NCBI GenBank assembly: GCA_902386205.1
Contig: CABMIH010000004.1
Location: forward strand, 1-45,366
Length of the DNA stretch: 45,366 nt
Reading direction: 5' to 3'
DNA from: an uncultured archaeon
GTDB taxonomy: Archaea > Halobacteriota > Methanosarcinia > Methanosarcinales > Methanoperedenaceae
Position numbers and translations under genes: made by a program
In this document: positions 39,273-45,366 of the stretch, piece by piece
Layout: the number at the start of each line of letters is the position of its first letter
How positions within the stretch are numbered: position 1 is the first letter of the stretch
The notes under the pieces: model-generated
Databases searched by the model: none
Told to the model about the DNA's origin: nothing
The model's input: the letters and a program-made list of their open reading frames with translations, nothing else

Positions 39273-40771
39273 TGGAATCGCAACTACCCGCCGAATTCGT
39301 CGTGAACGTGGACTATGAGAAGTGCCGAAGGTGCAAACGGTGTGTGATGAACTGCAGTTTTTCGGCGATCGAATTCAAAGACAAGGTCACCCCAAACCAC
39401 AGGCAGTGCGTTGCCTGCCACAGGTGCGCAACATTCTGTCCTGAGAGCGCGATCACTATCACCGAAAATCCTCTTGCCTACAGGTACGGTTATAACTGGA
39501 CGCCGGAGATCAGGAAAAACATATTAAAGCAGGCAGAGAGCGGCGGCATCATACTTACTGGCATGGGGAACCCGAAGCCTTACCCTATCTACTGGGACCA
39601 TATGCTGATTGACGCCTGCCAGGTGACGAACCCGTCCATAGACCCGCTTCGTGAGCCCATGGAACTTCGCACGTATCTCGGAGCGAAACCCGAATGCCTG
39701 GAGTTCAATAGCGATTCCAGCCTGAAAACAGAACTTGCACCGCAGGTGAAAATCGACATACCCGTGGTATTTGCGGCAATGTCATACGGCGCTATAAGCC
39801 TGAATGCCCACAAAGCCCTTGCAATGGCTGCAAAGCGCATGGGAACCCTGATGAATACGGGTGAGGGGGGCCTCCATGAAGACCTTGCAGGCTATACTGA
39901 TAATATAATAGTGCAGGTGGCATCCGGGAGATTCGGTGTAACCAGCAAATACCTGAATAACAGCGCCATAGTTGAGATCAAGATCGGGCAGGGTGCAAAA
40001 CCCGGAATAGGGGGGCATCTGCCCGGAGAGAAGGTAGGCGAGGATATTTCAAAGACACGGATGATCCCCGTGGGCACGGATGCCTTGTCCCCGGCCCCGC
40101 ACCACGATATTTATTCCATAGAAGACCTCTCCCAGTTGATATACGCCATAAAGGAGGCGACAGATTACAAGAAACCCGTATCAGTCAAGATAGCCGCCGT
40201 GCACAACGTTGCTGCCATCGCAAGCGGGATAGTGCGGGCGGGTGCAGACATTGTAGTGATAGACGGCTTCCGCGGAGGGACAGGAGCGGCCCCTATGATT
40301 ATTAGGGACCACGTAGGGATACCGGTTGAACTGGCACTTGCGGCGGTGGACGACAGGCTGAGGCAGGAAGGCATACGCAACAGGGCCTCCATCCTTGTCG
40401 GAGGGAGCATCAGGCAGAGCGCGGATGTAGTGAAGGCAATAGCGCTGGGCGCGGATGCCTGCATCATAGGTACGGCGTCTCTCATAGCCATGGGATGCAG
40501 GGTGTGCCAGAAATGCTACACCGGCAATTGCGCCTGGGGCATCGCGACACAGAAGCCAGAGCTTGTGCGCCGCCTGAACCCCGAGGTAGGGGCTGACAGG
40601 TTATGCAACCTCCTTTCGGCATGGGGGCATGAAATACAGGAAGTGCTCGGATCGCTTGGCATAAACGCCATAGAATCGTTGCGCGGAAGCCGCGAACGAT
40701 TACGCGGTGTCGGGCTTGGCCAGGAGACGCTTGACATCCTGGGAATCAAACATGCGGGAATAGGACAGTGA
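39272..40771 (+). CDS. Glutamate synthase FMN domain with ferredoxin domain
   Basis: ATG 39272 overlaps the previous stop. The 499-residue protein begins with two [4Fe-4S] sites: Cys18, 21, 24, 28 and Cys46, 49, 52, 56. The archaeal-type GltB FMN barrel follows: SYGAISLNAHKALAMAAKRMGTLMNTGEGG, KIGQGAKPGIGGHLPG, DGFRGGTGAAP, and a Cys-rich end GCRVCQKCYTGNCAWGIATQ for the [3Fe-4S] centre. It turns 2-oxoglutarate and ammonia into glutamate. Electrons must come from the ferredoxin domain or a partner, since no GltD-type flavoprotein is present. Confidence 0.93.
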   Translation: MESQLPAEFVVNVDYEKCRRCKRCVMNCSFSAIEFKDKVTPNHRQCVACHRCATFCPESAITITENPLAYRYGYNWTPEIRKNILKQAESGGIILTGMGNPKPYPIYWDHMLIDACQVTNPSIDPLREPMELRTYLGAKPECLEFNSDSSLKTELAPQVKIDIPVVFAAMSYGAISLNAHKALAMAAKRMGTLMNTGEGGLHEDLAGYTDNIIVQVASGRFGVTSKYLNNSAIVEIKIGQGAKPGIGGHLPGEKVGEDISKTRMIPVGTDALSPAPHHDIYSIEDLSQLIYAIKEATDYKKPVSVKIAAVHNVAAIASGIVRAGADIVVIDGFRGGTGAAPMIIRDHVGIPVELALAAVDDRLRQEGIRNRASILVGGSIRQSADVVKAIALGADACIIGTASLIAMGCRVCQKCYTGNCAWGIATQKPELVRRLNPEVGADRLCNLLSAWGHEIQEVLGSLGINAIESLRGSRERLRGVGLGQETLDILGIKHAGIGQ

Positions 40772-40776
40772 TACTG

Positions 40777-41505
40777 ATGAGAATCGATGCAAAAGGCATT
40801 CATTACAGGCCGTTGAACAAGATAATCCGGATAGCTGCCGCATCCGGCGAGAAGGAATTCGAGCTTGATAACGTTGGCGGTCAGAGGTATATAGGTACGG
40901 GATTGAATGACAGCATAAAGATAACCATCAACGGCACACCGGGAAACGACCTGGGCGCCTTCATGAACGGGCCGAAAATCATCGTCAATGCGAACGCGCA
41001 GGACGGCATAGCAAACACCATGAACGCGGGGGAGATCATAGTTCACGGCAGCGTGGGCGATATCATTGGTTACGGCATGCGTGGCGGCAAACTGTACATC
41101 AAGGGAGATGCCGGCTACCGGGTGGGTATCCACATGAAGGAGTACAAGAAACAGGTGCCCATCATCATAGCAGGGGGCACGGCAGGCGACTTTTTCGGCG
41201 AATACATGGCAGGCGGGATAATGATACTGCTTGGATTGAACGGGAAAAGCCCGCTTGTGGGCGACTATGTGGGGACGGGCATGCACGGCGGGGTCATATA
41301 CATCCGCGGGAAGGTTGACCCGTATCATCTCGGGAAAGAGGTTAGCTGCCTTGAGTTGGGTGAAGAGGATATGAAGCTTTTAGGGTCTTATCTTAAGGAG
41401 TACTGTGAGCATTTCGGGTTCGATTTCAACGAAGTGGTGGGCGGGAAGTTCACGAAGCTGGTGCCGCTGTCGCACCGGCCGTATGGGAATTTGTATGTGT
41501 ATTGA
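40777..41505 (+). CDS. Glutamate synthase GXGXG (C-terminal) domain
   Basis: I choose ATG 40777; GTG 40768 overlaps the previous stop and would add three residues. The 242-residue protein is a right-handed beta-helix with repeated Gly motifs (YIGTGLNDSIKITINGTPG, GYGMRGGKLYIKGDAGYRVG, GTGMHGGVIYIRG). In bacterial GltB this domain joins the glutaminase and FMN parts. A split into separate chains is typical for archaea. C-terminal residues (GGKFTKLVPLSHRPYGNLY) are also conserved. End of the operon; the convergent PIN gene follows after 60 bp. Confidence 0.92.
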   Translation: MRIDAKGIHYRPLNKIIRIAAASGEKEFELDNVGGQRYIGTGLNDSIKITINGTPGNDLGAFMNGPKIIVNANAQDGIANTMNAGEIIVHGSVGDIIGYGMRGGKLYIKGDAGYRVGIHMKEYKKQVPIIIAGGTAGDFFGEYMAGGIMILLGLNGKSPLVGDYVGTGMHGGVIYIRGKVDPYHLGKEVSCLELGEEDMKLLGSYLKEYCEHFGFDFNEVVGGKFTKLVPLSHRPYGNLYVY

Positions 41506-41565
41506 ATCAATGGAATGTTCAGAATCGGATGAGAAATCCGTAGGCATCCCCGATGTTCATGGATT

Positions 41566-41976
41566 TTATATTAGCTCTAAAAGTTGTTTTGTAGTGTATA
41601 CTTTTACGTGATTTTGTTCTTGGAATCCTTTATCCTCGCTCCATATCCCATCAACTTTGGTTTTCATAGCAAGCGCCAGGAAAGGCGCATCATCAGGATC
41701 GGTATCTTTCATGATATCTTTAGCCTGAACATAGCAATCGGCATATTCATCTTTTGGATAAATGGCGATTCGGGAGAATAGCATATCCATTACATATTGC
41801 AGATCCTCTGTTGCGAGTTTTGACTTCTTTTTAATAATATCGGCATGCTTTAAAATTTCAGTAAAAGTGTATTCTGGAGCTATGAATTCTATATTTGAAT
41901 TCATTAGAATATAACGCCGTGTAGAGTTAGATATGAGAGAGGATATTATAATATTGGTGTCTATCACCAGTCTCAT
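41566..41976 (-). CDS. PIN-domain toxin (VapC-like)
   Basis: The 136-residue protein begins MRLVIDTNIIISSLIS with the first PIN Asp, then FTEILKHADII (Glu) and DTDPDDAPFLALAMKTKVDGIWSEDKGF with the remaining acidic residues. This is the VapC-type subfamily in which the second acidic stretch is DPDD. It should be a Mg-dependent RNase. The antitoxin gene lies 9 bases upstream on the same strand. The two form the second toxin-antitoxin pair in the window, and flank the TPR-ATPase island. Confidence 0.88.
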   Translation of the reverse strand: MRLVIDTNIIISSLISNSTRRYILMNSNIEFIAPEYTFTEILKHADIIKKKSKLATEDLQYVMDMLFSRIAIYPKDEYADCYVQAKDIMKDTDPDDAPFLALAMKTKVDGIWSEDKGFQEQNHVKVYTTKQLLELI

Positions 41977-41985
41977 TTTCCCATC

Positions 41986-42210
41986 TCACTCGATGTCGTG
42001 TTGTTCTCGTATGGACTTTTTTATAAGTTTCCCTATCTCTGCGGCATCCTTCTCTGTCAATTTACTTCTTTCCAGTATGCTATCAACTAACTGGATCTTT
42101 CGGGCATACTCCCACATGGCATTTCTTGCGATGACGCTCCATTTTATTTCATTATGATGTTTGATAACGGCGTAAAGATCATCTGGAACGGATAAAGTCA
42201 TGGTTGGCAT
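41986..42210 (-). CDS. Antitoxin of the VapBC-like pair, ribbon-helix-helix type
   Basis: The 74-residue protein starts MPTMTLSVPDDLYAVIKHHNEIKWSVIARNAMWEYARK, an RHH plan with a strand (MTLSVP) and two helices for operator binding, followed by a helical, Lys/Glu-rich tail for the toxin. It precedes the PIN gene by 9 bases. The 18-bp palindrome at 42219-42236 is 8 bases upstream of its ATG, as expected for self-repression. Confidence 0.85.
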   Translation of the reverse strand: MPTMTLSVPDDLYAVIKHHNEIKWSVIARNAMWEYARKIQLVDSILERSKLTEKDAAEIGKLIKKSIREQHDIE

Positions 42211-42218
42211 GTTTGATT

Positions 42219-42236
42219 ATATGTGCTTACACATAT
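42219..42236. promoter_or_regulatory. Palindrome, likely antitoxin operator
   Basis: ATATGTG (42219-42225), CTTA, CACATAT (42230-42236) is a perfect 7-bp inverted repeat with a 4-bp gap, directly upstream of the antitoxin ATG on the minus strand. Confidence 0.7.
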
Positions 42237-42356
42237 TTATGTTTATCCATATTCTTATTTTTCAAAAATTTATTATAAATACAGATGACGCGCCAGAGGT
42301 TTAGTATTTCAGGGGAGTTTTGGGCTTCTATTACTTTAAGAGAACATGATAATGAG

Positions 42357-42411
42357 CGCGGAGAGCAGTCACGGACTCCGCACCAAGGTGCGAAGCATCC
42401 TTGAGGATGCT
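42357..42411. other. Overlapping and tandem hairpins upstream of the TPR-ATPase gene
   Basis: The 333-bp gap 42211-42543 has no gene. It holds the antitoxin operator, then GCGGAG/CTCCGC (42358-42363, 42376-42381), CGCACC/GGTGCG (42379-42384, 42387-42392) and GCATCC-TTGA-GGATGC (42395-42410). The first two share CGC at 42379-42381, so they cannot form at once, as in attenuators. A TATA-like TTTTTATATT (42441-42450) and GAGGGATGA (42533-42541) belong to the gene at 42544. The hairpins lie before that TATA, so they may be a small RNA, a REP-like repeat or the end of an old transcript. Confidence 0.45.
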
Positions 42412-42543
42412 CATGGTTTAGCATTTCTATCGGTTTGGTCTTTTTATATTTTACTTCAGGCGCATATCTTAATAATTGAAACTGAGAGTAGCGTTATTCG
42501 ATATGTTTATTAATTCTTTAAGCTTCTTACTCTGAGGGATGAA

Positions 42544-45264
42544 ATGAAGATTTCAGAGCTGCGATATGGAGATAATTTTGTAGGTAGAGACTACGAGATT
42601 CAGGAACTTAAAACAAAAATCAGAAATAATGGACTTGTTGTTGTAACGGGAGATAGGGGAATTGGAAAGACAAGTCTGATGATAATCTTAAATAACTTTT
42701 TTGAGAGAGAAAAGGAGTGTTACTCTATTGAATATGGATCATTGTTCTCTGAGGAGATGAGTCGAATTTTCTTGCCTGAGCAGATAACAACAGGTTTTTC
42801 ATCATCAATTAGTCTTCTTGGTGTTGGCAGCGGTGCCGGGAAAAGTTGGAAGCCAAGAGAACGTTCTATTTTGGAATATATGGAACAATCAAAAGAAAAG
42901 ATAATTTTTATAGAAAACGCGCAAGAACTGATGAAAACAGAAATTGAAATTATTCTTGTAGCTATTCGTAGGAATGAGCATTTGAAATTTGTTCTTGAAA
43001 TTGCCACCCCTTATATGCCCGATATCAATCTGAAAATCAATTCTGACCAAGTGATTGAATTAAAAGAATTGAATAATAATGATATTGAAAAAATAGTAAA
43101 AAAAGAATTTTCAAATTTTTCTGAACCCGTTGTTAGGAAGATGATTTCTCTTTCAAAAGGTAATCCCTATGTTGCAAGGTCACTTGCGTATATCTGCAAT
43201 GAAAAAAACGAAGAAAACAGTATGCTTGGATTTCTAAATACTTTGAGAGACGATAGTCTGAGATATAATATAAATCAGATTCATAAAGAAATTTTAAAGA
43301 TATTGAAAGAAGATTCACAAGAACTTATAAGGAAGCTGGCAATAGCCCCTCCAATTTTAACCTTAAAATTAATGGAAGCTTTTTATGATAAAGGAATAGA
43401 TGCCCCTTTAAATGATATTATTGAGAGAGGAATTTTAAAAAATAAAAAGAAATTCTACTGGATTTATCATCCTCTTTTTAGGGATTATTTAAGACATGAA
43501 CAACGAGTTGCATTGACAAATAAAGGAAGAATATATTCCGAAGCCATGGAAAGGGTAAAATCAGAAGTTGATTCGTTTTATATACTTTTTGAAACGCTTA
43601 ACGACCCGAATATCTCTGAAGCACTGATAGAAATCGCGGAGAATTATGATGCTATTTATGAGATTGGAATTCAAAGTTACATATGGGGAGAATTAGATAA
43701 ATCGAATTTTGCTTGGTCTCGTATTATTGAAATATCAAAAGAATCAAAAAACAAAAGGTGGGAATCAATTGCGATGGGACAAATTGGTATGATCTATAAG
43801 ACTAAAGGAGATCTTGATAGATCTATAGAATATTATAAGAGAGCATTGGAATTGAATGAAGAGTTGGGAAGAAAAGAAGGAATAGCTGGAAATTATTCAG
43901 CCATGAGTAACATCTATAGGGTTAAAGGAGAACTTGATAAAGCTCTTAAGTATTGCGAAAAAGCATTGGAATTAAACGAGGAGCTTGGGAATAAGGAAGG
44001 AATCGCAATAGACTGTAATGCTATAGCTACCGTTTATCAAATCAAAGAGGAACATGATAAAGCTATAGAATTTTACGAAAAATCATTGAAATTGGATGAG
44101 GAGTTAGGCAGAAAAGAAGGAATGTCAATAACTTATGGAAATATGGGTAATATCTTTATTATCAAGAGAAAACTTGATAAAGCTCTTGAATATTGTGAAA
44201 AATCATTAAAATTGAGTGAGGAGTTAGGATTCAAAGAAGGGTTGAGTCAAAATTATGGAAATCTGGGGAATATCTACAAGAATAAAGGAGAACTTGATAA
44301 AGCTTTGGGATATTATGAAAAGTCACTAAAATTGAATGAAAAATTAGAGAATAAGCTGGGGATAGGATCGGATTATGGGGATATGGCCAATATCTATCGA
44401 GAAAAAGGCGAATTTGATAAAGCTATAGAATATTGCGAAAAGGGAGTGAAATTATATGAGGATGTGAAGGGTAAAGAAGGGATGATACCTGGATACGTAA
44501 TCATGGGTAGTATCTATGAGAAAAAAGGGGAATTTAATAAAGCTATAGAATATTACGAAAAAGCATTGAAATTAAATGAGGAGTTGGGTAGGAAAAAAGG
44601 GGTGGCTAGAAACTACTGCAGAATCGGAAATGCTTACCTGCACAAAGTAGAACTTGAAAAAGCTATAGAAAGTTATGAGAAAGCATTAAAATTGAATGAG
44701 GAATTGGATAGAAAAGTCAGCATAGCGGGAAATTACGGAAAAATAGGTCTTATCTACAAGATAAAAGGAGAACTCGATAAAGCCATAGAATGTTACGAAA
44801 AAGCCTCAAAATTGAATGAGGAGCTAGGAAAAAAAGAAGAATTGGCGGAAAATTATGGATTTACAGGGGAGATTTATTTTAATAATAGAGAATTCGATAA
44901 AGCCATAGGATTTTTTGAAAAATCGTTGAATTTATATGAAAATTTAGGAAATAGGAATGGAATGTTTTTAAATTATGGATCCATAGGTCAATCCTACAGA
45001 ATGAAAGGAGATTTTGATAAAGCCCTTTGGTATTTTGAAAAAACAATAGCAATATTTAGGGAGATGGGAATCGATGAACAAGAATCCCAAAATGATCACG
45101 AAGCTCAAACTTTGATGGAAATGGGAGTTATTTTTTTGGAGAAAGGCGAGAATGAGCGTGCACTTAATGTCTATTTGGAAGCTCAGGGTCTTGCCATGGA
45201 TAGACCTTTCATTTTTAGAGAAATAAGTAGGATGATAAATAGGGAGTGTAACCGTTTTTGCTGA
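42544..45264 (+). CDS. STAND-like ATPase with TPR array
   Basis: The 906-residue protein has an N-terminal P-loop ATPase of AAA/STAND type: FVGRDYEIQELKTKI, Walker A GDRGIGKT (36-43), Walker B IIFIENAQEL (120-129; Asn after Glu) and sensor-like region KFVLEIATPYM. A winged-helix-like region follows (ELIRKLAIAPPILTLKLMEAF, RGILKNKKKFYWIYHPLFRDYL, about 265-325). From residue 406 to about 849 there are eleven 40-residue TPRs (consensus Y..MG.IY..KGE.DKAIEYYEKALKLNEELG.KEG) plus a degenerate twelfth. STAND proteins assemble on ligand binding to TPRs or other repeats and act in signalling or defence. No effector domain is fused. It sits between a toxin-antitoxin pair and a likely transposase. Confidence 0.85.
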   Translation: MKISELRYGDNFVGRDYEIQELKTKIRNNGLVVVTGDRGIGKTSLMIILNNFFEREKECYSIEYGSLFSEEMSRIFLPEQITTGFSSSISLLGVGSGAGKSWKPRERSILEYMEQSKEKIIFIENAQELMKTEIEIILVAIRRNEHLKFVLEIATPYMPDINLKINSDQVIELKELNNNDIEKIVKKEFSNFSEPVVRKMISLSKGNPYVARSLAYICNEKNEENSMLGFLNTLRDDSLRYNINQIHKEILKILKEDSQELIRKLAIAPPILTLKLMEAFYDKGIDAPLNDIIERGILKNKKKFYWIYHPLFRDYLRHEQRVALTNKGRIYSEAMERVKSEVDSFYILFETLNDPNISEALIEIAENYDAIYEIGIQSYIWGELDKSNFAWSRIIEISKESKNKRWESIAMGQIGMIYKTKGDLDRSIEYYKRALELNEELGRKEGIAGNYSAMSNIYRVKGELDKALKYCEKALELNEELGNKEGIAIDCNAIATVYQIKEEHDKAIEFYEKSLKLDEELGRKEGMSITYGNMGNIFIIKRKLDKALEYCEKSLKLSEELGFKEGLSQNYGNLGNIYKNKGELDKALGYYEKSLKLNEKLENKLGIGSDYGDMANIYREKGEFDKAIEYCEKGVKLYEDVKGKEGMIPGYVIMGSIYEKKGEFNKAIEYYEKALKLNEELGRKKGVARNYCRIGNAYLHKVELEKAIESYEKALKLNEELDRKVSIAGNYGKIGLIYKIKGELDKAIECYEKASKLNEELGKKEELAENYGFTGEIYFNNREFDKAIGFFEKSLNLYENLGNRNGMFLNYGSIGQSYRMKGDFDKALWYFEKTIAIFREMGIDEQESQNDHEAQTLMEMGVIFLEKGENERALNVYLEAQGLAMDRPFIFREISRMINRECNRFC
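43759..45089 (+). repeat. 120-bp tandem repeats encoding TPRs
   Basis: About eleven units of 120 bp encode the TPRs of the ATPase. Some neighbouring units, for example with GATAAAGCTATAGAATATTA, are nearly identical at DNA level, so copy number could change by recombination. The period and the coding frame exclude CRISPR. Confidence 0.85.
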
Positions 45265-45303
45265 AACTTCAAATACAAGAGACACTATAGGAGTTTCGCA
45301 AAA

Positions 45304-45366
45304 ATGGCACAACTATTAACAAAACAGCAAATAAGGACATGGCTTAGGGAGAATAATCTGAAAACT
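45304..45366 (+). CDS. Start of a gene, possibly an IS256-type transposase (cut by window edge)
   Basis: ATG 45304 has AGGAG at 45289-45293, ten bases upstream, and the frame is open to the end (21 residues: MAQLLTKQQIRTWLRENNLK...). N-termini of this style, a short helix ending in 'LRENNLKT', are known from IS256/Mutator transposases, but 21 residues are too few to be sure. Confidence 0.4.
   Translation, partial: MAQLLTKQQIRTWLRENNLKT

Noticed and set aside
40516-41328. 270-codon antisense frame across the glutamate synthase genes
   Set aside because: Both genes on the plus strand have strong family motifs; the frame is a GC-driven shadow.
42227-42424. Minus-strand frame upstream of the antitoxin
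   Set aside because: It crosses hairpins and the antitoxin operator and resembles nothing.
43759-45089. Possible CRISPR array because of regular repeats
   Set aside because: The 120-bp period is in frame and encodes TPRs; there are no short identical repeats with unique spacers anywhere in the window.
1-45366. tRNA and rRNA genes
   Set aside because: I looked in the larger gaps for the GGTTCRANYC arm and cloverleaf pairing and saw none; short gaps were not exhaustively folded.

Overview
The window reads as chromosomal DNA of a methanogen-related euryarchaeon. It carries archaeal pelota, two archaeosortase-family transpeptidases, a DUF63 membrane protein, a glutamate synthase split into separate genes, a fused heterodisulfide-reductase B/C-type protein, a RimK-like ligase of the MptN/CofF type, an S-layer-domain protein, and TATA/BRE-type promoters instead of bacterial -35/-10 boxes. 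A member of the Methanosarcinales/Methanoperedenaceae (ANME-2d-like) is my best inference. No single marker in the window proves it.

Layout, left to right. Position 1-236 is the tail of a transposase. 265-10225 holds two YHS metal-binding proteins, a long co-directional cluster around an ArtA-like archaeosortase (lipoprotein, CC-x-HH membrane protein, two paralogous anchored proteins, ICMT-like methyltransferase, archaeosortase, ubiquitin-like protein ending in GG, DUF63 protein), and a convergent pair encoding a second archaeosortase and an Lrp-type regulator with a C-terminal TRASH domain. It continues with an ATP-cone/nuclease fusion, a BlaI-like repressor coupled to an M48 peptidase, and HtpX. 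Three promoters here (the YHS gene, the Lrp-TRASH gene, the blaI-like gene) share a TTTAC-N7-GTAAA palindrome and an AAAGTAC/CTTAAGT element, which suggests one regulon. 10261-18458 has a nitroreductase-TusA pair, a winged-helix protein with a hairpin-bearing leader behind repeated promoter-like boxes, a small TBP-like protein, an S-layer-type protein, pelota, a DUF434 protein, RecQ, and a 59-residue small protein.

18521-25578 is an accessory island: a type I restriction-modification locus with a frameshifted hsdR, hsdS, a BRO-N protein and hsdM, followed by an AbrB/PIN toxin-antitoxin pair with a perfect operator palindrome. 25679-26560 is the RimK-like ligase. 26812-34774 is a surface-glycan locus (gmd, flippase, cupin epimerase, reductase, glycosyltransferase, CDP-glucose synthesis genes rfbF and rfbG). 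It is interrupted by an apparently recent insertion sequence with a perfect 9-bp target duplication placed just upstream of a promoter.

34796-41505 contains an MBL hydrolase, purQ, a small unknown, and a four-gene operon joining an HdrB-HdrC fusion to the three parts of glutamate synthase. No gltD-type NAD(P)H subunit is present, so the Hdr-like protein is a candidate electron donor for glutamate synthesis. The right end is accessory again: an RHH/PIN toxin-antitoxin pair, a region of nested hairpins, a 906-residue STAND-like ATPase with about eleven 40-residue TPRs, and the start of what may be another transposase.

The strongest candidates for undescribed biology are the metal-sensor-linked archaeosortase cluster with its shared operator, the HdrBC-glutamate synthase operon, and the TPR-ATPase island.
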